From Prostheceraeus crozeri (Eukaryota > Platyhelminthes > Polycladida > Euryleptidae): a stretch of 64,000 nt of DNA. How positions within the stretch are numbered: the first letter of the stretch is position 1; each line of letters opens with the position of its first letter. Of the stretch, positions 1 to 12,700 are shown piece after piece. The stretch spans positions 42,936-106,935 of the forward strand of contig CAJQUW010003215.1 in NCBI GenBank assembly GCA_907163375.1, in the 5' to 3' direction. The notes under the pieces are model-generated. The model was given only the letters and a program-made list of their open reading frames with translations, made no database searches and was not told the origin of the DNA. The position numbers and the translations under genes were made by a program.

Positions 1-773
1 GCATATAAGTACTCATCTTGTATCACACATTTTCGTGTTGAAAAGTAGGGCGGAATACTGTCAGTCAACGTCAATTTCACAGCAATAGGGTTGAGCTACT
101 TTAGATTCTTCTTTGATATTTGGATGCAATTTGCATCTGACCTTCACTGTTTTAGGCTTTCCAAACTTAGTCATGACATTTCGGATGTTCTTCTCGCGCA
201 GCTGTTATGTCAAGCTGCGACCGCTTCTGATGATGTGCTCATAGTAGCCTACTTGTACCCTTTTCCGAAAAGTGCATGCACTTTAACAGAGACTTGTCGT
301 AACTGTACCGAGAAATGGTGTTCGCCTACGATAACAGATTCAGCGTACTCGGATAGTTTCCCATTTCTCCCATAGTTAATCTTTTAGCGTCGGGAAGAGA
401 ATTGACAGCGTTCAGAGGATATTGCGTAACATTTAGTTGTTGATGAATTTATCGGGACCTTTATAGCGTCTTTAGGGAAGAAAAATGTGCAACAAATCGC
501 TGATGAATGAATGTAGGTTCATGGCTCGGACACTCCTCTGTACAAAACCATCTTGTTGTTGGTGTCAACACGTCACAGCTTTTCCATTTACCTTTTTCTC
601 TACGTTTTTGCCGTTAACAAGTTATCTGTTTCACATAATTGTCTACTGATTGGTGTGAAACAACATTGTATTCGCATTATCACATTGGTATTTGACATTT
701 TTCATAGATTAAGAAGATAAGTTGATGCCGAGGCCGCTTCCCGGATTTCTACATTTTCTTGTCCTTCTGGCTT

Positions 774-897
774 CATACAATAGCATTATATCATGGATTT
801 TGCGGGCAGTAATATCAGACATAGACGAGGTTGTGTTAGCAGCTGAGACTGTCTGATAGTTCTGCCCGCAAAATCCATCATAAAATGCTATTGTATG
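774..897. repeat. Hairpin with 36-bp arms
   Basis: Positions 774-809 are the reverse complement of 862-897 with two or three mismatches (core TTTTGCGGGCAG / CTGCCCGCAAAA). The 52-bp centre carries a smaller inverted pair (ATATCAGAC / GTCTGATAG). A related stretch follows near 945-1000. It looks like a small foldback or MITE; no flanking duplication was recognised. Confidence 0.75.
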
Positions 898-1387
898 TAG
901 CTCTCAATAGCAGATCTTATATTGACTCTCACTATTGAGACGGCAGCAATATCACACATGGAGGAGGCTGCGTTAATGCGTCAATGCTATTGCATGTAAC
1001 TCTTGAGAAGTCTATGAATATTGCAATTCTTGATCGCTGTTAGTAACAGATACTGGAGAGATGAAGAAATCTTTGATTGACTTTTATTGAAGTCTATGAT
1101 AGTTTGCTCTCTCAATCGTCTCAATATTAGATGTTAAACTATGCCATTTTATCTTCTAATGTATTTTTGCTATTTAGAAATCTCATTTTCTGTAATATCC
1201 CCATCCCTGTTAATTTGCCCTGTGAGCATAGAAATAAAACTAATTAGCTAAGAGAATGAAAGTGGAGTTGTCAATTTCGCATTTTGAAATATGTATTTCT
1301 ATGAAAAACTTGCCTCAATAGATAGTCCTTTTATACATTGTTAATTTTCCCGCCAATCATAGAGATAAAAGTGGCATAGTTTAAAAC

Positions 1388-1473
1388 GGTTAAAGGAGGA
1401 TTCAATGATATTTACTGAGATATCTCGATCGACCTCATTATTTCAGTAAATATCAATGAATCCTCCTTTAACC
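1388..1473. repeat. Hairpin with 31-bp arms
   Basis: Positions 1388-1418 and 1443-1473 are reverse complements with one mismatch (GGTTAAAGGAGGATTCA / TGAATCCTCCTTTAACC). The 24-bp loop contains ATCTCGAT. A MITE-like foldback with no coding content. Confidence 0.75.
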
Positions 1474-1775
1474 ATTACGTAATTCATGGAAAGTTTGAAA
1501 GTCTATGAATGTTTGCAAATGTGAATATATTTAAAATTCAGATTTCTATCTAAAAATGATTTGAAATATCCATTCAACAATTCATTCATTAATGGATTCT
1601 CAAGATGGAGTGACGGACGGCGGTTCATAGCTATCTGTTGCGGTGAGAATTCTATGCGAAATTGGCGGGCATGTAATGGTGCATTATATACCCTCCAATG
1701 CCGGGCAGAAATGCATTTCAAACTCATTTCAATCATTTCTATGACCTCCGAAGCCATCGAGAGTGAAATACAGTA

Positions 1776-2938
1776 CAGGAATATTGTCATAGTTTAGAGG
1801 ATCCTACCATGAGATTTCTACATTCTGCCGGAGAATATTGCTATTAGTTGCCATGTTGTCCGACAAAGGCCATGCAATACCAAGGAAGAAAAAAGCCCAC
1901 TATATGTCCGCTACCACAGATGTTTCAGTGATTCACTAATTACATTGAATTAAGCATTGCCGTTGTAGGCTGCAATACAACCGCTAAATCGGATCGCAAG
2001 GCAAATTTCTTCATGACCAAATAATGAGATCATCTGTCTTTTTACGTTTCCATTGTTCCGCTATTTGTATCCTCCCATCGTCCATTAGTGTTGATGTAAA
2101 GCATGGATTCAATACATTCAATTGCGTAGATGACTTGAAAAACAGAAACAGTGATTTGGGTCCTGTGATCATGTGACTTCACATGAAAAATTACATTGTC
2201 AGAGATTCGTCGGAAGATTTGTCTCTCAGCCACAGGATATCATTTACTTTTAGAATGAGCGAGATTTTTATGCACATACTTCGTCCTCTGGTAAATTTCA
2301 TGAATAATATCAGCATCCTACAATCATTTGTGACATAAATTTTGATGGGAATTTTAATTCGCATCAATGGTTGTTGAATCAATTGCGTGAACTACATGTT
2401 GTAATGTCCATGCATGATAAAAGAATTCCTTTTCTCAAATCCTTCCATGAAGATTAGCGTTCTGGATAAAAATATTTTCAAATTTGTCATTTTCACTGGA
2501 AATGGTGTCAGTTGCTATCCATTTATGAAATTCACATTATAAACAAATTCTCCTTTCTTACTCAGCCCCCATTTCTTTAAATGGAGTTGATGAAACTTAT
2601 CAAAGTATAAATAAGCAAACTGAATGAAGCATAAATACTCCTATTCACTTTTAATTGCCATTTTGCTCATGAGCATTTTTTAGTATAACGGCATAATAAC
2701 GTTAGATTGTAACGGTACTTTTGGCGTTAAAATTTGAAACAAAGCCGTTATACCATAACGCCAAAATTTTTTACAGTGCACGTAATAGAATTGCGCTGCT
2801 TTCCCTATTTGTATTGACTAGCCATTGATAGATACATCGTTTTATATTATTAGATACATAGTTTTATCGGACAAATAATGCAGATAGCGCGTTCACGGAT
2901 AATGTGCATTATTGTCCTCTAAACTATGACAATATTCC
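1776..2938. repeat. Distant inverted pair of about 25 bp
   Basis: A 25-bp stretch at about 1776-1802 (core TTGTCATAGTTTAGAGGA) recurs inverted at about 2913-2938. The sequence between shows no matching extension of the arms, so this may be a shared repeat-family terminus rather than one element's two ends. Confidence 0.45.
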
Positions 2939-3985
2939 TATTACAATTCATCCAAAGGTAATGGCTCAGATTATGTTAAAAATGACAACACTATGTTGAA
3001 AATGACATAGAACATTAGAATTCAAATGCCTAGCAGTGGAAATTCATGTAACTCACTCTGGCGATGAATTACCCTGATATCTGCTTAAAATGCTCACTAT
3101 ATATTTCTCCGGCCAAAAGACAATAGATATCTTAAAGTAGTAATGTTTTATAACATTGGAAAGAAGGCATAGTACTATGTCATCTGCATCACGCCTCTTG
3201 GATATCATTGCTTAGAAAAATTGTTGCTTGTTGTAGTATGTTCACAGCATTGAAAATTCGCATTTGATAGCAGCTGTGTGGTGCAACTACAATTGATGCA
3301 TCATTAGAAGGGGAGCTGAAATCAAAACAGAATTATTAAGAATTTGTGTTATTTTGTCGCCAATGGAGTAAAGTCAAATCTATTATTATATTTGCTATCA
3401 TAACCTGCCGCAATTAAATGTCCTAAAATTTGTATTTTGGAATGAAGTATTAATTGTTATGATCAAATAAATAAAAGATGGAATACGTTCCGCTACCAGT
3501 TTATATTATTTAAATGATTTGCACCATATACTTAATAGCTCAAGCTTTTGGAGTTGAATCAGAAATACTTATGGACTATTATAGAAACATATAAATACAA
3601 AGAGGCAAATTTCTCTGTATGGGCAGCATATACAAAATGTGCATGCGTTGATCAAAACTTTCCAGACTACAGGCTGTATCTAGCAATGGCTAGTCAACAT
3701 AAGTAGGGAAAGTATCGCAACTCTATCACGTGAACAGAATGGTGTGAATGCTTCATTCGGTTTGTTTATTTATACATTCTCAAGTTTCATCAAAAAATGG
3801 TGGATGAGTAAGAAATGAGAATTAGTTTATAATGTGAATTTCATTAATGGATAGCAACTAACGCAATTTGTAGTGAAAATGATAGGACAAATTTGTGAAC
3901 ATTTTCATCCGGAATGCAAATCTTCAGATGTAGATGTCCTGCAGAATGTAGAACTCTTTTGCTAAGATGAATTATAATCATGCAG
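2410..3985. repeat. Large imperfect inverted repeat, arms of about 310 bp
   Basis: The left arm, about 2410-2836, aligns to the reverse complement of about 3674-3985. Shared blocks include ATGAAATTCACATTATAAAC and TTGACTAGCCATTG. The left arm is longer because a 133-bp nested insertion sits at 2646-2778. The spacer of about 840 bp (2837-3673) shows no gene. This resembles an old non-autonomous DNA transposon with long inverted repeats. Boundaries are approximate. Confidence 0.6.
2646..2778. mobile_element. Nested MITE-like insertion with CAC...GTG ends
   Basis: This segment interrupts the left arm of the surrounding inverted repeat and is absent from the right arm. It starts CACTTTTAATTG and ends, on the other strand, CACTGTAAAAAATTTTGG. 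Inside are diverged inverted motifs around GGCGTTA and TAACGCC. The CACTGTAAA end recurs at 9038, 18802, 54915 and 58861. Confidence 0.5.
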
Positions 3986-4409
3986 ATATTTTGGCCACTT
4001 AATCTGCATGTTACACCATGCTATGATTTCTACATTAATAGTCACCAGTCGAACATTTTCCCATTCTTGCATGCTCGCGCGTGTATCCTGATTTCATTTC
4101 ATTTCTCTTGAAATTCCCTCTTCAGATTTCCAACCGGTTTGCAGAGAAGAGGAGGAATAAGCCAGCCGCCGTAATCACAGCCGGTTTGTATGGCAGAGAG
4201 TCGCAGTCTCTGTGGCTTTAGTACAGAAGGTAAGATTGAAATGAAAGTATTGACGATAATCAATAAGCATCAGTTCTGTCGTGTAATGACAAAATGATGA
4301 TTTTCCAGTTGAGAAACATTTAAGAACATTTTAATGAATTTTAGAATACTTCATCTTCTCCATTTCCTGGTTCTCTTCCCACTTCTAGTGAGGTCACCGG
4401 TGCGGATTA

Positions 4410-4861
4410 GGGTGTGTCAAAAATATCGAAAATTTGAATTTGCTATGGGAGACCCTCCTAAACCGTTCCAATGTATCTCAAAACAAACCATGTAAAATAT
4501 TTTTGAAAAATATTTAAGTTTAGAGGTCGCTCAACAGAGATGAAATTTTCAATTTTTGCTTATTTTTTGTATTTTTTGTAGTTGCAACCATTTTTTTGCG
4601 GTCATAGTTTCCAAATCAAGTATTATATATATAATATGTAATTTTACTCGATTTTGTGATGATATTCATTTGGTATAATGTCTGATATCAGATAGCATTT
4701 TTGAGAAAAATAGCTTACATCTAGACACCTTACAAATCTACTTATTTGATAGCTTAATAGTAGTATTTAGCATGGATCTTTAAATGTATCCCATTTTGAT
4801 AAGTAAAACTAATACTTGACCAAAACTAATATTCATATCATGGTGAGTCACTATAACAAAC
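4410..4861 (+). repeat. Left TIR of the 4.3-kb transposon
   Basis: Nearly identical to the reverse complement of 8291-8742, including a central stretch around TATATATATAATA. The arms are far longer than the usual 10-40 bp of simple cut-and-paste elements. Confidence 0.85.
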
Positions 4862-5078
4862 GTGAACCACTTTATAAGTATGTTATGATTACTGGTTATC
4901 TTGATTCATTTAGTATGAAGACAACTCATTTTTCAAAGATCATGTTATTCGTTTGTTTTTTTTGCAAGTTTTGTTTGAAAATGACACAATTTGAAACCAT
5001 AATTCAATCAACTCTTAACACCTGAATTTAGAAAATTGTTATCCATGAGTTTTGTGTCGTGGAACTCCTGCTTATGAG

Positions 5079-5605
5079 GTGAGTGTTATATTTAATCTTT
5101 TGGCTTCATACATTTGTTGATCGATCTAACGTCCAAATTTGAGAAATCATACTGTTGAACCGAATGAGTTTTGGAGAGTTTTCTGAAAAGCTTGATATTT
5201 TTAGTAGTTTAAGTTTGATACTGAAAAAAAGATTTTATCGTCATCAAAACAACCTAACATGTAGTTGTGCTATAGAACTAACTCAAAGACATTGAATTGT
5301 CATGTCAGCTCAAAATAATTTGAATTACTAAACATTTTTTTAAAAATCAATATAATTTTCCTGAAAAAAATATTAAGGATTTGAACTTCATGCCTCTAAC
5401 CTAATCTGGTCGGATTGCGGCAACGTACCCAACTCGGCTACTCTACCACGCACGAACGATGAGCTTTCACACATGTCAGATATCTACAGATAGACTACTG
5501 AAATACTATGAATGGTATGATGACATGTCTAAACGTGAATCAGTTGTGTAGTTAAATTCATATACTTGCTTGACACACCTATACTTAACATGCCATTTTT
5601 TGCAG
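5079..5605 (+). other. Candidate 5'-UTR intron of the transposase gene
   Basis: A donor-like GTGAGTGTT at 5079 and an acceptor CCATTTTTTGCAG ending at 5605 lie just before the ATG at 5609. Inferred only from splice-site appearance and the position of the start. Confidence 0.35.
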
Positions 5606-5608
5606 GTT

Positions 5609-8273
5609 ATGGCGGCAAGAAAACGGTCTCAGCGGAATGTTTGGTTAATTGGAGCACCACAAATTGATATGTCTTACTCGTCTTTGCCTACAGTTAGAGA
5701 TGTCCTCAAGGCTTTCTTCTACCATCACGAAACTCGAACAGAGGCAGAAAGTTCTAAGCTAGCAGCACAAGAAGCTATCGACATTTGGAGGCAAACTACG
5801 ATACCGATAAGATTTCAGTGTGATATCATCAAGTTGATCAAAGAATGGTTCAAAAGATATCAGCTTTTGTCGAAAAACAAGGCGCGTACATCAGAGACTC
5901 AAAGAAAAAAAGAATTGCTATTTTCCAATGAAATAGCCAAATTGTTTGATATAGCACATAGAGATTCTGAAACCATGACGGGTGATTTCAGAGTTAGTAC
6001 AGAAGACTTGAAGTTTCTTCATGATCAGAGAACCGAGAGGAAGATGATCATAGCAGGTGTTGACAGAAAACTGACTTCAATTGAAAACCGTAAATCTGTT
6101 CGACATGATAGAGAGTTAGAACGACGGGATAGAGAAATGAAAAGACTGTCAGAAGAGAAGGCGGTATGCTCAGGAGTACAATTAAGTGATACTGACAGTG
6201 ACAATCAAGTTGAAAATGACAGTGATCATTGTGATGACGATACCTTTATTCCAATATCTCTTATGTGCAAAGGCAAAAGTCAGGCAAAATCAGAGGCTAT
6301 CACAGTTACTTTGAAAAGGAATATTTGCGATTCCGTTCAAGTCACGGAATCAGCTGACCGACATGGATTATCGAAACGGCAGTTATTTGCTACTGTTGCA
6401 TCCATCATTAAATCATCTAATACTACAATTGACAACTTTATTATATCTCCCAGCTCTGTCAAGCGTGCGAGTCAACAATAGAGAGATCGAAGCATCGAAA
6501 ATAAAAGAACATTTCTCTCAACATTGCTCTACCCAACTGGTGGTGCATTGGTTGGGATACAAAACTAGTTGAAGAATGGTGTCATGCAACTAAAGAACGT
6601 GTTGGTGTTATCATAACTGATCCATTATTTACTCAGGATGAACATAAACAGAAAGTTATTGGAATACCACATGTCGATAGCAGCAGCGGTGTGGATCAAG
6701 CAAATGCTGTTTGCAATGCTTTGGTTGATTGGAAACTCCAAGATAGAATTGTTGGTATCTGTTTTGACACAACAACAAGCAATACGGGAAAATACAAAGG
6801 CGCTGCCCCAGTATTGCAAAGACTGTTGAAAACAAATGTTTTGTGGTTAGCATGCCGACATCACATCTTAGAATTAATACTGAAAAACGTCTGCAGCAAG
6901 CTGTTCGGAACTTCCACTGGGCCCGACAATACAGAGTTTAGGGCGTTTCAACAAGCCTGGGATGATATCGACAAAGACAACAGAAAAACATTGGAGGTCA
7001 ATGGTTGGTTGCAAATCCGAAAACAAAAATGCCTTGAGGAACTCGAAGAAATATACGGCTACGGATGTTTTATGAGGGACGATTATCGGGAAGTCGCCCA
7101 GGTGAGCTCAAACTACTGTATAAATACGCGTAAATCTTTTTCATGCTTAAACATTTACGAGTTAACATACATGTAGGCATCACAAAAATCAATAACAGTC
7201 TGTTACAGTATTTTAAATACTTTTTGTACAAAAGTTTCACATTTATTCATTTCTATCTTAGTTAGATATTCCGTTAAATGACCTTAATACCGTATCATCG
7301 GAAAATAGTTTATGATATCGATAAGGGAAGAATTAAATCTAAATGTTTGAATAAGTTGCACTATCGTGTATGATTTAATTAAATAATAGAAAATTACTGT
7401 TGAATAAGGTCACAGAATGAATTAATATCATACGTACATATCAATCCTAAGGTTACAAACAGACCTTATAATAAACAATACATACATTCTTTTACAGATT
7501 TCAATCATCCTTCTTGGAGGATCAGTCAGATCTTTGCTTCGAAAGCCTGGGCCTTACCATCATGCCGGCTGGATGTCCAGCATTTTGTACTATGGCAAGA
7601 TGTTCATATTTTCTCAACAGATGAATTATACGGCTGACAAAATTGAGAAGCTGAATAGAGTGAACCTATTCATTTGTCTGTTTTATGTTCTTCCTTGGTT
7701 GAAAGCCAATTCAGCTGCAGATGCATTATACTACGATCTGCAATTGTACTCTGACATGGAAAGATACGCTTTTACTGATTCTGAGGTTTCGGCAGCAGCC
7801 ACGAGCGTACTGGACCGACATCGCTGGTATTATTATGTGGTTTATTTTCTAGAAAGTTTACAGACTCTGAGAAAGAAGCAGCGGCGATATCACTTTTACA
7901 ATTCCCAAAATATCTGTCCTCTGGTAAACCCCAGTTTCCCACACGATCTGCTGGAGTGGGCAGCAGACTATCCGATTTCGTCGATGGAAGAACGTGGCTG
8001 CTATTTCATTTGATGAAATTAGGCACTCCACCATCTCACTCCTGGCTCTCACTTCCAGCGTCTGAGTGGTCTAGCGACACAAATTTTCGTATCATGGTAA
8101 AATTTGTTCGACAGCTTCAGGTTGTGAATGATCCCGCAGAAAGATCTGTGAAACTTATCGATGATTTCGCGAGAAAAATCACGATGGAAGAAAATCAAAG
8201 ACAGTTTCTTATACAATCAGTTGAGAAAAACAGACAAGAAGCACCTGTCATGAAAAAAGGTGTTTTTGTATAG
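5609..8273 (+). pseudogene. Broken transposase gene of the 4.3-kb transposon
   Basis: Reading begins at MAARKRSQRNVW (5609), just behind a splice-acceptor-like sequence. The first block (to 6481) is basic and charged, with an acidic serine-rich patch. The second block continues in other frames: a VVHW segment, then CFDTTTSNTG (6760-6790) and LACRHHILELIL (6850-6885). The latter carries a C-x2-H signature seen in several RNase H-fold transposase superfamilies. A phase-0 intron is likely at 7102-7497. Frame breaks are visible near 6460, near 6553 (where the repeated TTGGTTGG looks like a 4-bp duplication) and near 7970, so the copy is dead. The last block, to 8273, is hydrophobic then charged. 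Function follows from the flanking TIRs and the signature; the family name is unknown to me. Confidence 0.65.
7102..7497 (+). other. Intron within the transposase gene
   Basis: The donor CAG/GTGAGC at 7101-7107 and the acceptor TTTTACAG at 7490-7497 join two coding blocks in the same reading phase (REVAQ then ISIILLGG). The stretch itself is AT-rich and stop-filled. Confidence 0.65.
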
Positions 8274-8290
8274 AATTTGTGAGGTATAGT

Positions 8291-8742
8291 GTTTGTTATA
8301 GTGACTTACCATGATGTAAATATTTGTTTTTGCTCAAGTATTAGTTTTATTTATCAAAATGGGATACATTTAAAGAATCATGCTAAATACTACTATTAAG
8401 CTATCAAATAAGTAGATTTGTAAGGTGTCTAGATGCAAGCTATTTTTCTCAAAAATGCTATCTGATATCAGACATTATACCAAATGAATATCATCACAAA
8501 ATCGAGTAAAATTACATATTATATATATAATACTTGATTTGGAAACTATGACCGCAAAAAAATGGTTGCAACCACAAAAAATACAAAAAATAAGCAAAAA
8601 TTGAAAATTTCATCTCTGTTGAGCGACCTCTAAACTTAAATATTTTTCAAAAATATTTTACATGGTTTGTTTTGAGATACATTGGAACGGTTTAGGAGGG
8701 TCTCCCATAGCAAATTCAAATTTTCGATTTTTTGACACACCC
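8291..8742 (-). repeat. Right TIR of the 4.3-kb transposon
   Basis: Reverse complement of 4410-4861. It ends GACACACCC and is followed by TA. Confidence 0.85.
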
Positions 8743-8744
8743 TA

Positions 8745-9037
8745 AGATGCTCTTCCTCTACTGGACTCTATCCAACCTATCTCCTTCCCTCACTCTTGCG
8801 TTCTTCTGATCTTCCGTTATGCAGTCCTCTCATCTTCTCTTCGGCCTCTCTCTCTCTTTCGTTTCCCAAATTTCAACTGTCTCACTTTTCTTCTGACATA
8901 ATATTCCTTTCTCTACACCACCCGTCTCATACGCGTCTTTCTCAACTTATCCTTCAAACTTCCCACCTGCAATCACCTTCTATCATTCTCATTCGTCATT
9001 CGGTTCATCCTTGTCAGTCCCAGCATATTCATCTCTG
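8745..9037. other. Pyrimidine-rich spacer
   Basis: A C/T-rich stretch between two mobile elements. The open frame across it is serine- and leucine-rich low complexity and is not supported as a gene. Confidence 0.5.
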
Positions 9038-9753
9038 CACTGTAAACTGTAGACAGCCAAAATGATCAGACAAAATAACAGCCAAAATGATCAGACAATT
9101 GTAACAGACAACATCAGACAATCAACAGCCAGAAGTGGCTGTTCAGAGCAGACAAGATGATTCGCCAAAATATCAGACAATTCTGTCTACTTTTCTAAAA
9201 GTATTGTCTCTCAAACTCAAAGTGTTTAAATACGATCAAACTATTCAACATAAGCTAATGGTAACGAGTCACTCCTAATCACATAGATTCTAACTCTGCT
9301 CCACTCATTCACACTCGCATTCTTATATGCACATTATGAACAACTCTGATACTTTACAAGTCCGTTGTATCAATGTTGACTTTAGGGAAATATATATAGA
9401 CCCTTAAAAGCTGTAAAAAACATTGTAAAAACAGAATTAAAAGATAACATCAATACGTCAAATATCCAGACCTGTTATTACCATGTCTCAAGGTGTATAC
9501 AAAGAACCCTACTTATTTACAACATTGTATATTCTATAATTGAAAATTATCAAGGATACCATCCAATTTCAATAAAAGTGTATATGTTAGTCATACGTAG
9601 TATGATGGGTAGTAAACGCAATAATGTAAATTAGTTGGTGCGATGAGACAAAAACTGATAAGCAGGAAATTTGTGTGATAACACGCAGTAACTGCCAAAA
9701 TACTGATGTGGCTCACAAATTGTCCGATAAGTGGCTGTTTACAGTTTACAGTG
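9038..9753. mobile_element. 716-bp MITE with CACTGTAAACTG ends
   Basis: The ends are inverted repeats: CACTGTAAACTGTAGACAGC on the left and its near reverse complement on the right. Inside the left end, AAAATGATCAGACAA is repeated in tandem, and TGTCCGATAAG precedes the right end. No coding region was seen. No clear target duplication was found. Confidence 0.65.
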
Positions 9754-9754
9754 C

Positions 9755-12700
9755 GCCACCTGCAAAAATAAGCTTACTTCACCAAATAATAAAATACTTT
9801 ACCAAAAGTGGCAGCAAAAGCAAGGAAATTACATGAAAAATGTTCTTGCGATGTTGCATGGTCAATTTCTTTTGATTCGGAGAAATACTTGATGAACGTA
9901 AGAAATGCCGTGTATCGTGGACTCATGTCTCCTTCTAACAAACAAAAAGTCATTCTAAAACGCAAGACCAATGAATTATGCAAACTGATTTCACATAAAT
10001 TTCAATGGTTCAGATTTTGATTTTACTTAACTTTTCTCTATGTCTAAAACATGTTTTATCACTCACTTAAATCGCTATCAACCTGTCACTCCTTATAAAG
10101 ATATAATAACACTGGAGAATTGATAAATTTGACAAGCATTGTAGCGAAGGGCAATAGAATAAGGTGAATAGACAGTTGTTAGATAAGCAAGCTCAGTACG
10201 ACCTTGGTCAGAATTCCTGAGAGATTTTTACATAATACTCTCCAAATTTGTTTCGTGACAGAATTAATGGACTGCTTGATATTTTGATGGATTTTCCATT
10301 TCTCTACATTTTGCATTCAATTGCGCAGGAAGACGCTGCGAACGTCTGATGACATTTAAATATTCATGCTATGTCACAGAAAAATCATCCGCAGTATCCT
10401 CGGCCGCGTACACACACGAAAAGAAATGTTAGATGTTTTATAATAAGATCATTTATCAGATTTCATGGACAGATAGAGAAGATTTATGCAATATGAAATA
10501 GAAACAAGCCAATACAGATTATTTGATGTACGAGTACACTGCAGGACATTCCGTAACTGCATGACATTAATCAATTACCATTGAGATGAATCAATAAAAT
10601 TCCGATCTTCATGCGTAGTGACATGTGCAAAACGTAAGATCTTGATGGATATTAGGATAAGAAGCCTCACACAGAATAAAGCGTCTTCTATCGTCCATTT
10701 GGGATTTCCCTTTAATTGCATGTAGAAAAGACTACAGCCTATCACACAGAAAAGTCATCAGGTACAAGTCATCTTCCATCACGCTGTCATACAGAGACAG
10801 TCATAAGGCGTCGTCCATCGGACATGAGGCATGAAATCATGCGGCTGGTGAAATTCATTTCCATCTAGCATCAGGCACCAGCCGCGGGACTCCTCTAAAA
10901 TTAGAACAACGTGAAGTGACGCCTGAGGGAAGATATAGGAAGCTGTGATTGGCGAAGAGAAGCGATGTATCAGAAAACAGCTCTTTGTTCACCATGTCGG
11001 ATGAGGACGAGGACGAGGACCAAGACAGTAGTCATAGCAACGGTTAATAGTAAAAAATAGCGATGACGGTGTCGGAAATGGATCTCCCGAGTGTGACTGC
11101 GGTCCGTGGAAGATGGAAGGCAGAAGACGGCAGATGAAAATCGTCTCAGCACACCTTATGGAAGACCCCTTATGAAGAATGAGTGAAAAGGCGAGTGTCA
11201 TGGAAGATGGAAGACGATATATTCTGTGTGGCAGCGGCCAAGGAGATACAAATGGAAGCAATGCTGATGAATAAGCACTCGGCAGCAAGGCGACATTTTT
11301 CCTCTTTTTTCATAATATTTCCCACTTTCCATTTTTCAACATTTCAATTCTCTATTTTCCATTATCAGTATTTTCGCATTTTATCATGACACTTCTTATA
11401 ATTTTATGTGGCTTGTAAAGTAGTTTGAGTTTTTTTTTCTTGATCCTTGATCTGTTTCCTTGTATACCAGGCGTCTTTTCATCAGTATTGTCTATTTCTT
11501 TCATTGTGTGATATCGATGCAAACTTAGTAATTTCGTTCGTCTCATTCTTCTTCAATCATTTAGATCTGCGTTCACTTTGCTTCACTTGTGGTTTGAAAA
11601 TGTAAAGGAAATACTGTTGTGGATATCCTTCTAGCCCTGGAAGGCCCACTGTCTCATTTTTGCTGCGGTCCACCCAAGGCTATACCACCTGACATACCGT
11701 TTTGTGGACTTCTTATTTCCAAACTCTTCCGAAAACTCTTTGGATTAAGATAAATAGAGGGATAACTTTATGACCTGCCGCGAAAAATATTTTTGTCGAT
11801 GATCGGAATTTTGCTACTTTGTGCAAGCATTTGGCAAGACAACTATCAATAAAACGGCTCGTTTTTCAGTAGAACTACAGTATGATGCGTCTGTGAATCA
11901 TGTCATGATCAGCTATTATATAGATCCCATACAGCTTCCAAAGTTGAATGTTATGTAAATACTACTTAGTTGCGTCACGATTAAGTAGTATTTTTGTTTT
12001 TTGCAATCATTTTAGAACTATGAGCATTTTCAAGTCGCCATTAGCTTTAAATCTCTCTTTACAGCAGATGAGTTAGAACGATCACTTCTGAAAGAAAATA
12101 TTCTAGCTCATTTCAAATACCTAATTTGAGTTGTAATTTCTGTCCCAAATAAATCTTCTTAATATCCTGTTGAATTCATGCAGATTTGAGCCGTCGACCG
12201 CTGATGGGGTTGGCGCTTGTGAAATCTGAAGCATTGAATGATTTGACATCGTCTCCGGCAATTTATTCAATATAGACACATATTCCTTGTTTTGTGAGCG
12301 CCGAAGGCCTTTCTGGGTTTACTTTATAAGCAACAAAGTTTATCACTTCGAAGCCAACATTTTCTTTCCCTTGGAGGTCAAACAACATGAATTGTCTTAA
12401 TGGAAAAGTGGAGGTACCATTGACATATTGCTCAAATCTCATTTATTCTCTCTCACTTTAGAACCATAATTTATTATCAGAACAACTGTAGATCGGAATG
12501 AATTCCACAATTATACAATTTCACCTGACCAATGGTGACCAGAAAATTAACATCATTAACAGATGATCGCCTCATTTTCGGCTCTGTACTTAGGAAAGTG
12601 CAATACTTAAAGTTGTGCTCTAATTGATTTTCGTCTCAGAAGGGTTTTCATCATCATCTTGTTCATTTGCAATTTCCGTCACATTCAGAGGAGATTTGAA

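Larger units (their letters stand above)
1..2409. other. Non-coding stretch with short hairpins
   Basis: No gene is supported here. The open frames are short, overlap one another on both strands and match no family I recognise. The stretch holds two strong hairpins, listed separately, and one arm of an inverted pair. Confidence 0.6.
4410..8742 (+). mobile_element. Long-TIR DNA transposon of unassigned superfamily
   Basis: A 4,333-bp element bounded by inverted repeats of about 452 bp (4410-4861 and 8291-8742) that begin GGGTGTGTC. Both sides are flanked by TA (4408-4409 and 8743-8744), compatible with a TA target duplication. It carries one transposase-like gene, on the plus strand, with an intron and several frame breaks. 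I do not recognise the superfamily. It may belong to the RNase H-like groups with a C(2)H signature. Confidence 0.8.

Noticed and set aside
5400-5460. tRNA-like stretch with ACCTAATCTGGTCGG and CCCAACTCGGC
   Set aside because: No cloverleaf could be drawn; the arms do not pair in the right order.
8796-9065. Ser/Leu-rich plus-strand frame
   Set aside because: Translation of a C/T-rich tract; runs into a MITE end.
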